Part shown: positions 22,363 to 32,802 of the stretch, piece by piece | Layout: the number at the start of each line of letters is the position of its first letter | How positions within the stretch are numbered: position 1 is the first letter of the stretch | Assembly: GCA_020310875.1 (NCBI GenBank) | Contig: CM035439.1 | Span: 134,828,753 to 134,892,752, forward strand | DNA: 64,000 nt | From: Ceratopteris richardii | Taxonomy: Eukaryota; Streptophyta; Polypodiopsida; Polypodiales; Pteridaceae | Direction of reading: 5' to 3' | Made by a program: the position numbers and the translations under genes | The notes under the pieces: model-generated | Databases searched by the model: none | Seen by the model: the letters and a program-made list of their open reading frames with translations, nothing else | What the model was told of the DNA's origin: nothing

Positions 22363-22939
22363 GCAAACACCAAGGAAAGGATGCACCCCAAAAGGGTGTT
22401 ACAACCTCTTGATCTTTGGCAGGTCCAGATCGAAGACTGTAGCACCTTACCTTCATACCTTCCACTGGTGGCGTGCGTGGCAACCCGACTTACCACAACA
22501 ACCCATAATTAATGAGCCTATAGGTGAATTAGACTACGAATATCAGGTAGTCAATCAAACTCCAAGGGTTGCGGGTGTACAAAAGAAAAGAACAAGCAAA
22601 ATGAGTGCATCAGGCATAGAGAATGTACAGGGAGGAATCAGGGCCAACAAGTATTCCATATGAGGATGCGTCAGCCTCTTGAGTTACAGAGGATTCAGAT
22701 CAAGGCTTACGAGCTACATCCTCATATGTGCACTGATGGCGTGTGTGGCAAACCAAATTAACAGGCTTTGAGTAATACAACAAGGTCCGATGTGTGCAAC
22801 CAGGACAAATCAGAGGGCCATTAAAACGGAATGCCAGTCCAACCAGGTGGCAATACTGACCAAAAGATGCATGCGGACAACAAACTGAAGACAAGAAGTA
22901 AAGCCTGTCAAGGGACGACAGAGACGAAGAGGGGGAGAG

Positions 22940-23543
22940 TGTTGCAGAGCTAAAGAGAGCACAAAGTAGAGAAAAAGACGGGCAACCAAAATTTTTCCGA
23001 TTTGGACATCATATTTTTGTATCATAACCATTCTTGTATATATTTTCCGATGTAAAGGCACTAGAGGAGTCCTCTAGATGCATCCCCACAGAAGATTAGA
23101 GACTTACCCATGTAAAATAGTAGGAAATTAGTCTTTTAGTGAATAAAGTGCCGGTCTCTTGTGTGAAAGGACCATTTTTAGGGCACAAGTATATAAGTCA
23201 ATTTGTGACTCTTTGTAGAGACTTTTTGCCATTGTGAGAATAGAGAGGACTGAAATTCGAATTTGTGTCTTCTTCACTCTGTATCTTCTTCTTTGTGAGC
23301 TTGTGTGCATGTGTATTGCTTGAAAAGAGTGTTAGGAAGTGTTGTCTACCCATGAAAGTGTTTGTTTGTTGTAGTTAAGGTGTGTGCGAAGTGTAGGAAG
23401 TGCTGAAGTGTAGGAAGGTATTTCCCGCGACTCAGTATTTTGCTCATAACTTGAAGTAGGAGTGTTAGAATTGAGTGGTTTCACTCAATTCTGACACTCC
23501 TACTTCAAGTTATGAGCAAAATACTGAGTCGCGAGAAATACGG
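22940..23543 (+). repeat. LTR of element C, left palindrome arm
   Basis: Starts TGTTGCAGAGC after the purine tract GAAGAGGGGGAGAG, so it is a 3' LTR in plus orientation. It contains GTATATAAG (TATA-like, near 23190). The end is obscured by the central hairpins. The mirror copy is 23548-24153 and a partial copy is 29932-30162. Confidence 0.7.
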
Positions 23544-23547
23544 TGTA

Positions 23548-24153
23548 GGAAGGTATTTCCCGTGACTCAGTATTTTGCTCATAACTTGAAGTAGGAGTGT
23601 CAGAATTGAGTGGTTTCACTCAATTCTGACACTCCTACTTCAAGTTATGAGCAAAATACTGAGTCGCGGGAAATACCTTCCTACACTTCAGCACTTCCTA
23701 CACTTCGCACACACCTTAACTACAGCAAACAAACACTTTCATGGGTAGACAACACTTCCTAACACTCTTTTCAAGCAATACACATGCACACAAGCTCACA
23801 GAGAAGAAGATACAGAGTGAAGAAGACACAAATTCGAATTTTAGTCCTCTCTATTCTCACAATGGCAAAAAGTCTCTACAAAGATTCACAAATTGACTTA
23901 TATACTTGTGCCCTAAAAATGGTCCTTTCACACAAGAGACCGGCACTTTATTCACTAAAAGACTAATTTCCTACTATTTTACATGGGTAAGTCTCTAATC
24001 TTCTGTGGGGATGCATCTAGAGGACTCCTCTAGTGCCTTTACATCGGAAAATATATACAAGAATGGTTATGATACAAAAATATGATGTCCAAATCGAAAA
24101 AATTTTGGGGCCCGTCTTTTTCTCTGCTTTGTGCTCTCTTTAGCTCTGCAACA
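23548..24153 (-). repeat. LTR of element C, right palindrome arm
   Basis: Reverse complement of 22940-23543, ending CTCTGCAACA, with the polypurine tract at 24154-24167 on its right. It is therefore a 3' LTR in minus orientation, fitting the minus-strand ORFs further right. Confidence 0.7.
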
Positions 24154-24646
24154 CTCTCCCCCTCTTCGTCTCTGTCGTCCCTTGACAGGCTTTACTTCTT
24201 GTCTTCAGTTTGTTGTCCGCATGCATCTTTTGGTCAGTATTGCCGCCTGGTTGGACTCGCATTCTGTTTTAATGGCCCTCTGATTTGTCGTGGTTGCACA
24301 CATCGGACCTTGTTGTATTACTCAAAGCCTGCTAATTTGGTTTGCCATGCACGCCATCAGTGCACATATGAGGATGTAGCTCATCTGAATCCTCTGTAAC
24401 TCAAGAGGCTGACGCACCCTCATATGGAATACTTGTTGGCCCTGATTCCTCCCTGTACATTCTCTGTGCCTGATGCACTCGTTTTGCTTGTTCTTTTCTT
24501 TTGTACACCCGCAACCCTTGGAGTTTGATTGACTACCTGATATTCGTAGTCTAATTCACCTATAGGCTTCAGATATTTCTTTTTAGTGAAGCTGCTTCTT
24601 TCGTTGTCTTCTTCTTTTCTTTCTTTTACTTGATTCTCCCTCAACA

Positions 24647-24658
24647 CTGCCCCCCTCC
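24647..24658 (-). promoter_or_regulatory. Polypurine tract before LTR start TGTTGAGG
   Basis: The minus strand reads GGAGGGGGGCAG directly before TGTTGAGGGAGAATC. The third-ORF reading of C lies just upstream. This is the tract expected to belong to the C third ORF. Confidence 0.65.
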
Positions 24659-24699
24659 TGGACTCTGTCGTCCCCGACAAGCTTTGATAAGCGACGGGC

Positions 24700-27600
24700 A
24701 TATGTTCTATATATTTTTTGCTATGTATCATTTAGCAGATTGGCTTCATGTATCATTAGTTGTTTCCATTGTTCTACCTTCACACCATCATTGGGTGGCT
24801 GTCTGTGGTCTGCGAAGAAGCTAAGTTCATATGCCACTAATCGGGCATTTAAATTTGACGACATCTTCAAAAAGATTTCTGAATCGATCTCAAAAAATTC
24901 TGTAAAGAATGCTTCTTCAAAAGTTTGCATGTATACACTTGGCAAGAACATTAATCTGGAATAATACGCCATGATTGTTGGTCGGCTAGGCATAACCGAT
25001 AGATCAAAAATGAGGATTTTTCCGTGCCCTGATTAATGCCGATGAAATTCAAAAAAGTGTAGGCCGCATGCTTGAATACCTTCAAAATTGTAAGTATCAT
25101 ACTAAGTATTTTATTGGTCATTTTGACAGTTAAGTGGGGTACTGTCGCATAATTTTGCAGCCAAAATTCGATGGTTTTGACCATATACTCTTCCGTTGGC
25201 AAGTAGTTATGTGGCGAGCTCGGAAGCATAGGATAATTCAGCCACTGTTTATTTATAGCTCCGCTTTTTTGCAAGTCCAAGAATTCTCTAATCTCCCTTC
25301 TGCATGGTATAGGACAAAATGAAGGGTTTACCTGGAATAAATATGGTGCTGCTTGCTAATGCACCCGTAGTGTGGGATGTTTCTCCAAAAATTTTCTTCT
25401 CCAAATTGGTTGTGCAGCTTCGAATTCTTCTTGGCTGTATGTGAATGTGTCCTGTTTAAAATTTAGCTGCTCATCTGGACTTTTCTGTGTAATCTTCTTT
25501 ATATATCGTCTCGTTTTCTCTTTCAATAGTCCGTACGGAATATTGAAAGGCTTCATGATCTTGTCCAAGTCTTTACCTTTGATCTTGGCCTCCTTCATTA
25601 CCTTAATGACTTCATTTTCAAAATTCTCCGTCAATCGGGACACCACTAGTGCCCGTTCCTTCTGACTTATTTCTGCAGTGTATGGCATTGGGTGATCATC
25701 ATGTATATCCGCCATCTGCTCATGTATTGGAGAATTATAGATCGAGTGAGATAGAGGACTTACCTCTACCTCGTCAGTAGGATTTTCCTTAGCTGGCACT
25801 ACTGGTGTCCCGATCACTGCGTTCTGATTGATTTGGAATTCTTATTGCTTTATACGTTCATTTTTTTCTTTGTTTTCTTGCATGGCTGTGCTGAGTGCTT
25901 CCTTTGCTGCAAGCAATTCATTACCAATTTCTACCACATTGTCCATGTTTTCACTGTAGCTTGTTGCAAGTCGCCCATGTGCTGTATTCAACTGCTTTTG
26001 TAATTCATTTATTTCTTGATAGTACTTCCGTTCCGATTCTTCTCTCATTGCATGCTCTTGTCTCAACAATTCTACATGTTGTGCTAGCTGATCTCTTAAT
26101 TCTTTTTCTTTGGTTTCGAAGGATTCCTGTTGCTCAATAGGTTGACCATATAATAATGATTTCATTAACTCTTTATTTTTGCTTCGCAAGGTGTCATTTT
26201 CTTCCATGTACAACTTTAGCTGTGTCTCAAGTAATGTGCTTCTAGCTTTCATTCTTTCTTTGTCAGCTTCGCTTGCATCGTGTACTCTCTGTAAATCCGT
26301 GAGCTGTGCTTGTAGTTGATGATGCTGAGTGATTAATGTGTCATATTGAGCTTTGACCTCCAGCATCTCCGTGTTTTTGATTGCTATCTCTTTTTGAGCC
26401 TGAATTAATTGCGATGACAGTTGTTCGCTCATGATCTGGAATTGATTTTTGTCTCGCATGGCTCTATCATAGTCTGCATCTATGTCCATCAATTGCTGTT
26501 GCGTATCCATGGCCGTTTGAATCATTTGTTTTACTACAGGTTTTAGCTAAGTGACATCCACATTAAGCCATGTTTTTGGGATGCTCGGTTCTTTGCTGGT
26601 TGTGACATCTTTGCCCTGTGCCACATGTAATGTAGTGTCATGGGGCTGCCTAATCTGAAGCTGGATCCTTGGCTCGGCCACCATGTTTTCTTTATTTCCT
26701 TGAGGTGTATCATCTGGTACCTCAATCACAATTTGTTCTTTATTTTGTAGTACCTCCGAATCCACGTTCACTGGAGTTTGGATTTCCTCTTTGATAGGTG
26801 GTTTTACATATGTAACACTGGTTGGAGCTTCCTTGATGCTTATCTTTGTAGTATCATTCAATTGAATGACATGCTTAGGTTTATTAGAATCTTCCACTCT
26901 CTTTTCCTTTTCTTCGAGGTTGTCCGGTGTCACTTCAACTTGATTGATTTCATTCCATTCTTCTTCTTGAGTTTCTGTTCTTATATCAATGTCCAGAGTG
27001 TCTTGTTCAGGACTGGATTCTGTGTTGGAACTAGAATCATCTATGCCCAATTCTTTGTATCTTCCAGCTTGTTTTGGAGTCTTCTTTGTACTCCCTTGTT
27101 GTTTCTCTTGACTTGCCTGTCTATAATGATGACCTTGGATATTTAGATTAACCTGCCCTTGCATGTACTGGTGTGTCTCTGCGAGGGCAGCTGAGAGATC
27201 TCTCTTTGTAATAGGCATTTGAGTTGTCGTGATCTTAGGTAATAGATGTGTCCTCTTTGATTGTGGTGTAGCTTGAGCTTCTTCCTCTCGTAGACGCTTC
27301 GTACCCCTCATGGGTTTTTGTGAGCTGGTGCCTGCCTCTTCCATAACCACCGCTATCTTCTTTTTCTTGGGGACTGTTGCGGATTTAGCATATCGGGCCA
27401 ACCCTTCTGATGTCGGCATCTCACGTAGGCAATTTTTCATCTCGAGAGCCTCATATATGAGTAATGTCAAGGCTGAACTCCCATTTAGAAACTTCCTCTG
27501 GCCCCACTTCTTTTGGGCTTCAAATAGTCTTTCTTGGACATAACCAGTCAGATTCACTTTGTTTCCAATTTGTCTCATGGCATGTGATAGTAGTTGTACT

Positions 27601-28181
27601 ACGATCTTTTGTGGTGCACTGTATCTGTGCATACTAGGGAAACAAAAATGTTGGTGCACCAGACGGACAGCATCTTCGATGTCTATTCTGTTAATATCCA
27701 CAAAGGATCTCTTCTTAGGGTCATGACATTCCTCCTTGACATTAGTAATTCCTTCTTGATTCTATCCAAAAGCTTTGTTGATCAATTCATGAGTGAATTG
27801 AATGGTCTTCCAAGTACCTACCTTATCCAATACTCTGGCTTGAGGCACAGATACCTTATTAGATGCAGGCTGAAGAGTGTTCATCACTTGAGTGCATCTC
27901 TGAAAATCAGGTAGATAAATTGGTATTCTAAGGAATGCGTCTAGCCCTGCTTGTGTCCATACATCCTCTATATGCGGTAATCCTTGGATTATGGTCTTGA
28001 AGTCTTGCGACATAATAGGGAAGTAGTGATCCCTATCCATAATCTTGATAGTTGCCATGAAAATAAGTTCCGAGACTGGTTGGTCATCACGAAACCAATG
28101 GCCTCTGACTTTTGTTATTGATTCCAATGGAAGAAGCTGGACCTCTTCTTCTTGTGTAGCTTCGGAATTAGTAGATGCCAT
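24700..28181 (-). pseudogene. Third ORF with coiled coil (C)
   Basis: Starts MASTNSEATQEEE at 28181, right after a CAG acceptor-like end. N-terminal region: HWFRDDQPVSELIFMATIK, DVWTQAGLDAFLRIP, then LFEAQKKWGQRKFLNGSSAL. Middle: Lys/Arg-rich, then Thr/Pro/Glu-rich. A long coiled coil (25842-26525) shows AQKEIAIKNTEMLEVKAQY and QLAQHVELLRQEHAMREE. The C-terminal domain has AQPIWRRKFLEKH, KQWLNYP, IEFWLQN, KILSMIL and MQTFEEAFFTEFFEIDSE, the same block order as A3 and A4. N-terminal similarity to A3 is weak, so this lineage is distinct. Role unknown. Several breaks. Confidence 0.72.
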
Positions 28182-28508
28182 CTGCACTCAATATAGAGTA
28201 TGAATTAGTGGCCATATATTATCAGAAATCCTCCTTTATAAGCTTGATATTGCTACGAGTGAATAGTGTCGTCCCTTTCCCGTGGGTGTGAGAAAGGTAA
28301 TACCTGGATTTTTTTCACATTTTTTAGATATTTTTATATTTTCATCTGAAAAGGAAAACAGAAAAGTTAGGTCGTAGCCGAAGCGGTTATTGTTTTTTTT
28401 TTTTGATTAATTTTCTTAATGTATGTACAAGTGTTCTCCTATTTCCCAAGAGGAAAATGTGCTCTACTATCCTGAAATAGAAGAAAGATGTGCCGAATGC
28501 TTGGCCTC
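28182..28508 (-). other. Spacer and acceptor-like tract upstream of C third ORF
   Basis: The minus strand reads CTCTATATTGAGTGCAG immediately before the ATG of the third ORF, compatible with a 3' splice site. The remaining 300 bp is AT-rich, with a T/A run near 28390-28402, and shows no coding trace. Confidence 0.45.
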
Positions 28509-29190
28509 CTAATGTGGCCCTATCATGCATACTTTGGGTACTGATAACTCCATATGTGTGCAATTGGAAGTAGTTGTTTGATGTATGCAGTCTCTCTTGA
28601 CTTTCGGCACCCAAATCTGCTTCATTCTGTTGGGATGTGGTGTATTCTCCACCTTTTTTATGACTGTGGTTCTTCTCCTGTAGTGCGTCTGCTCTATCTG
28701 TTTTGTGAATCTCGAATTGGCTTGTGTTATGTTTGCAAACTCTTCCTTTTTCTTGTTGCCTCTCTTCTTGGGCTGTTTTGCTCGTAGACCATGTTGGTTC
28801 TTCTTGTGCTGTGGTTCACTGTTTCGGTTTAGCTTCTTTGGAGCACTTGATTTAGGAATCCATATTTGCGATCGATCCGATTGAGCAGCTACTACTTTCT
28901 TTGGGATCCATATTGTAGCACTTCGTTGTTGACTTTGATGCTCACAGTGATTTGCTTTGTGATTTGATTGGTTGCTCCAATGTCGATAGTATGTCTGTCG
29001 TCGAAGGTATTCCTTTGCTTGATCTTTCCTTATCCAAGCTTGTCGAGTGTACGGAATAGGGTATATTTTAATCGGTGCAGACTTTGGATTATTCAGAGGA
29101 CTAGACTCTCTTGTGCATGGTGCTTCACTCAGGCTGGCTTCGAGTTGATTGACACTTTTGTGATTTGCTAGACTAGAAGATGGTATGCAA
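28509..29190 (-). pseudogene. Tail with repeated IWIPK/IWVPK motifs (C)
   Basis: Continues the reading of the second protease-like domain. The motif appears as IWIPKKVV, QIWIPKSSAP and KQIWVPKVKRD, with a weaker ELSVPKV at the end. Spacers are basic and rich in His, Gln and Asn. The regular reuse of a Trp-hydrophobic-Pro-Lys core suggests a short binding motif present in several copies. What it binds is unknown. Confidence 0.65.
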
Positions 29191-29931
29191 GCAGAATTCA
29201 ATGTGTCCGCACATATAGTACTGGACGAAGAGGTTTCTATAGTGCTAGTGAACATACACTCATGACTTTTGTCATTGGGATGAGCTGTTTGCTCTATGCT
29301 TACAGATTTGATTGGTCGTTCATCTAGCAAACTGAATACTTCACGATGACCTATCCTGGCAGAGATGTATCCTAAAGCCAACTGAATGGTTACCTCATAT
29401 TCATAAATCCAGTCTTGACCTAACACTACCTCTTCAAGTAAATCCTGATCATGACACACTAATAGCTTTTGTTCCATAGTGTTGTTGCCAAGATGCAGGG
29501 GTAAGGTAATTTCACCTATGCATTGAGTAATTGTTCCTCCTATTCCTATCAACTGTGCCATCGATGGATGTAATTCCTCCTTGAGTTTCTGGGTCAAAGA
29601 AAGTTTGATACAGCTTATTGCGGCTCCTGTGTCAATGAGAGCATCCACTAAATGATACTCCGTTTTACCTGCTCCCAAATTCAAATATGGTTGTGTTCTC
29701 TGTGAACCTAGGTTTTTAGTGGCTCTAAAATTAGCCATTGGGATGAGTTCTTCTCCTAGTCCATATCTCTCATCTCGCTCTCTCATCCACTCTTTCCGTT
29801 TCTTAATTCATTCTAGGGCTTCCTGCCTCGCTTCTTCTCGTATCCTTTCCTCCTCAATACGTCGATTCTTGCCTTTGATTAATCGAGACATTGTTTCTTC
29901 GGTCAATGGTTCTATATATTTTTTACTCGAC
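29191..29931 (-). pseudogene. Second retropepsin-like domain (C)
   Basis: Includes a charged helical linker (EERIREEARQEALE), then PYLNLGAGKTEYHLVDALID, with Asp-Thr-Gly at 29625-29633, QLIGIGGTITQCIGEITLP, and LLVCHDQDLLEEVVLGQDW. It is the same module as 15941-16483 and 53760-54260. The upstream integrase is not present in this composite. The conserved D-T/S-G, flap-like GIGG and L(V/I)LG blocks support a protease fold. Confidence 0.68.
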
Positions 29932-30162
29932 TTTATTCACTAAAAGAGACCGGCACTTTATTCACTAAAAGACTAATTTCCTACTATTTTACATGGGTAA
30001 GTCTCTAATCTTCTGTGGGGATGCATCTAGAGGACTCCTCTAGTGCCTTACATTGGAAAATATATACAAGAATGGTTATGATACAAAAATATGATGTCCA
30101 AATCGGAAAAATTTTGGGGCCCGTCTTTTTCTCTGCTTTGTGCTCTCTTTAGCTCTGCAACA
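29932..30162 (-). repeat. Partial LTR of element C
   Basis: Matches 23936-24153 closely and ends CTCTGCAACA, where B sequence resumes. By position it would be the 5' LTR side of the minus-strand part of C, but only the U3 portion is seen, and it abuts the protease module directly. A short duplicated TTTATTCACTAAAA lies at its left end. Confidence 0.75.
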
Positions 30163-30303
30163 CGGTGGTTCGGCCCTTACAAGATCTCAGAGCAAATCGG
30201 TTCAGCAACTTTTCAGTTGACTACGTTGATCGGAAACCCACTTCCAAAAGCAATCAACGGCTCGAAGCTGTGGCCGTATCAACACGCTACTCGCCCGCAT
30301 TAA
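30163..30303 (+). pseudogene. pol: End of family B integrase
   Basis: B sequence resumes here with GPYKISEQIGSATFQLTT, a GPY-type integrase C-terminal motif, and closes with KLWPYQHATRPH and a stop at 30301-30303. No chromodomain follows. Confidence 0.8.
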
Positions 30304-30323
30304 ATCATTTGGCGGTGCACCGC

Positions 30324-30371
30324 ATTTTTTTTAGTACTTTTCCTTCAGTTCTTTCTTTTCTTTGTTAATAG
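30324..30371 (+). promoter_or_regulatory. Splice-acceptor-like tract before family B third ORF
   Basis: A long pyrimidine run (T8, then TTTTCCTTCAG, then TTCTTTCTTTTCTTTG) ends TTAATAG at 30371, between the pol stop and the third ORF at 30615. It is the strongest acceptor-like tract in the window and supports a spliced message for the third ORF by analogy. Not tested. Confidence 0.5.
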
Positions 30372-30614
30372 CTGCGTTTTGGTCATAAGCCGCCCTCCTT
30401 ACTAATTACTCAAGCATGCACGCCAATTTGAAAGTAGTATCATTCCAGCACCGCACAATGATAACCATCATTTCCTACCCCGCCACCGTAATGTCTCTAC
30501 TTAATCTCTTCGGTTGCGCCAAAAAATGCTATTGTGTTCTTGTGATTGTGCTTGTGTTTTCCGTGTTCTGTGTATCCGTGCTCTGTGTTCTGTGTATTCG
30601 TGTTCGCGTGCGCA

Positions 30615-32695
30615 ATGGAAGTGTTGGCAAATTTCGCAGCCTTCCGTGATGGTATCCCTACCGAGGTAGGCGAATACCTGCGCACCCGAGGGTTGGCCAA
30701 CTTCGCTGAGCTGCCTTGGCACTCAGTGGAAGCCCATCCCTTCTTCGCGCAAATCATACCTGCCATTGCCCAATCCCCCATCACTGAGCGAAAATGGATC
30801 TTCCTCTCCCTACCATCTAGAACCGTAATAACCTTCCAAGCCTTTGCCGAAGCCTTCCGCCTCACCCCACAAGGCCGAGAGAATGGCCAAGCATCCCAGT
30901 AGCCAGAATGGTAGAACTGTTTCCTTGCTATTCATCAAACGAGTACGCCATCCTCTGCCGCCCTGAACCCGAAAGAACTGCACTCCAGTTCTTAGTCGCC
31001 ATCCTTAACCTCCAGAAACGCACCTACGACATATCCCGCCCGTTCTACTCCGCCATCGACCTTGCTGCACAAGAACCCGTCAACTTCGCATCCTTTTTCT
31101 TTGACCGTATCCACAAGGAGTGTGTAACCATAGTGAAACAAGTCAATAAAGGAACCACCCCTCGATCCAGACTTCCCCACATCCTTTCCTTTCTCTTTCC
31201 AACCATACTCGCCGCTCAACCACCACCACGAGGACCCGTCCTGAGGCATGAAGAGTCAGTACAACTGCTAGAGGATGAGGAAGAAGAAGATGAAGAAGAG
31301 CTCAACCAATTGTTCCATCGAAAACGCATCAGAATTAGCTCCTCAGAATGTGAAGCACAAGGCTCAGCCGGAAAAGATAGAGATGACGATAAAGAAGACG
31401 AGAAGCAAGAAGAGGAGACATTCCATGATACAACTACATCAATACACAATGAATCATCGACTGAGCAACAAGAACAACAAGATCAAGCAGAGACAGAAAC
31501 AATTTCGACCGAAAAAGAATCAAAGCAACAGGAAGATGAGCGGTAATCTGCTCGAGATGCACTAGATAAACTACTGAAGGCAGTCGAATCAACAGAAACC
31601 AACAATGCAGAAACGGAACAACAATCAATAGATGAGGTAACAACCACTGACTTTGCTCTTCCCAAACCACCACCAGTTAACCCCATTCCCCCACCGGAAC
31701 CACCCCGTAGTCCCGTCCAGCCCAGTCACCCCACCGAAACCGCTGAAACCTCTTCATCCTCCCTCAATTACTCCCCACCAAATTCCCAACAACTCCTCAC
31801 CAAAACCTCTTCGCAACCTCGCCCTCCTTTGCCACCCCACCCCATTCCAGTCTTTTCTGAATTAGAATCTATGGGTCGCCTCTTGATTAATCTATCCCAA
31901 CAACTGCCGCAACACCTGAAGCAAGTCACAGACAATGCACGAGATGAATTCCAACGAAAATTGGAAGTGATGGAGGCAGATATCACTCCCCTCCAGGAAG
32001 AGTTACAAGCAGCAAGAGCGGAAAACCATGCACTCCATGAGCAGATCAAGCAACTATAGGCTACACTCCAAGCACAGGAAGAAAGCTCAAGCCAGCGAGA
32101 TAAGGCACTAGCTGCAAAAGAAGAATTGCTGATAGCTGCCGACGCGGAGATAATAAAGTTAAATCAAACACTCAAAGATATAGAAGATACAAGAATAGCG
32201 CTCGGAAACCTACTCGAAGAAACAAGAGTTCAGTTGCGGGAAGCCATACAAAAGAGCCAAGAGCACCAGACAGAAGCTAAGCAGGCAGAAGAACAATTAC
32301 AGAGAACGCAAGAATCCCTCGATGAAGTCAACAATATGCTTAAACACCAATTAAACAGGGAAGCTAAATATCAAAAGGATTTAACCAATGCTCGAAGAGA
32401 AAGAGATGCGTATTATAAAACAATATAGTTCTAGAATCAACAGTTTGAAAGACTAGATAATCAGGTACGCAACCAGAAAGACCGAATTAGTGAAATGCAG
32501 AAGCAAGTAAGTGAAATAAAGACAGCCAGAGATGTGGCACTATCAAATGATTTCTACTTACAGGAGGCCTTTTTGCAAACGCAGGCCGAAATTTTACTTA
32601 CTGAAGCCATCGCCCTTAGTTCTGTTAGAGTAGATGCGCAAATATTAGAGCCAGAAACCCTTAAGCAACTATTAGAAACTCTTAAGAAAAAATAG
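30615..32695 (+). pseudogene. Third ORF with coiled coil (family B)
   Basis: Starts MEVLANFAAFRDGIPTE, with the first ATG after a T/G-rich leader. N-terminal helical region: YLRTRGLANFAELPWHSVEA, KWIFLSLPSRTVITFQAF, CRPEPERTALQFLVAILNL, PVNFASFFFDRIHKECV. It then has an acidic run (DEEEEDEEEL near 31275), a Gln/Glu/Thr-rich middle, a Pro-rich segment (about 31660-31840), and a long coiled coil (about 31870-32560; QEELQAARAENHALHEQ, LEETRVQLREAIQKSQEH). It closes with LEPETLKQLLETLKKK. The layout (globular N-terminus, disordered acidic middle, coiled coil) matches the family A third ORF although the sequence does not. The C-terminal FWE/LLQLFACE domain of family A is not seen. Role unknown. 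Several breaks. Confidence 0.7.
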
Positions 32696-32802
32696 CCCGT
32701 ACATTTAGATTAGCCAAAAATATGTATCTAGAAGGAATCATCGATGAACAATAGTTTTGTAAGCAAAATAACTTGCGGGTCCGAGTCCACCGTGCGTGCC
32801 AG
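32696..32802 (+). other. Junction before family B 3' LTR, no polypurine tract
   Basis: About 107 bp from the third-ORF stop to the LTR. The last 35 bp read CTTGCGGGTCCGAGTCCACC and then GTGCGTGCCAG. The B' copy has a close match at 40149-40181. No run of purines touches the LTR. The nearest (AGAAGGAA) is at 32730-32737, about 65 bp away. GGTCCGAGTCC resembles a pol III B box (GGTTCGANTCC). Confidence 0.55.

Larger units (their letters stand above)
22218..24646. repeat. Giant inverted repeat made of LTR ends
   Basis: The left arm starts TGTTGAGGGAGAATCAAG at 22218, and its reverse complement ends at 24646. The symmetry centre is near 23547. The arms match closely across over 1 kb, the left being about 230 bp longer. 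Each arm holds, going inwards: an LTR start, a stretch with third-ORF-end features, a polypurine tract (22926-22939; 24154-24167) and an LTR starting TGTTGCAG (22940 onwards; ending 24153 on the other side). Both arms encode the same 60-residue reading, a by-product of the symmetry. A head-to-head fold-back is the direct observation. Its origin is inferred. Confidence 0.88.
22218..30162 (-). mobile_element. Composite C inside family B: LTR palindrome plus minus-strand element 3' half
   Basis: About 7.9 kb lying inside the integrase reading of B. From left: an inverted LTR palindrome (22218-24646), a third ORF (24700-28181), spacer, IWVPK tail, second protease-like domain (to about 29900), and an LTR fragment (29932-30162). 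The right edge is the LTR start TGTTGCAG read on minus. The left edge is a different LTR start, TGTTGAGG, on plus. Because the two edges are different LTRs and only CG is shared at the joints, it is not a simple insertion. It looks like the product of recombination between related elements. RT and integrase of C are not present. Fossil. Confidence 0.75.

Noticed and set aside
23128-23966. Pair of 60-residue frames encoding the same peptide on opposite strands
   Set aside because: They mirror each other because of the LTR palindrome. They lie in LTR sequence with no coding evidence.
22218-24646. Dismissing the palindrome as an assembly error
   Set aside because: The arms differ by small changes and by about 230 bp in length, and the outer flanks continue in sensible element order. 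An artefact is therefore less likely, though it is not excluded without long reads.
32770-32802. tRNA gene suggested by a B-box-like GGTCCGAGTCC
   Set aside because: No A box, anticodon arm or acceptor pairing can be drawn. Only the T-arm-like piece is present.
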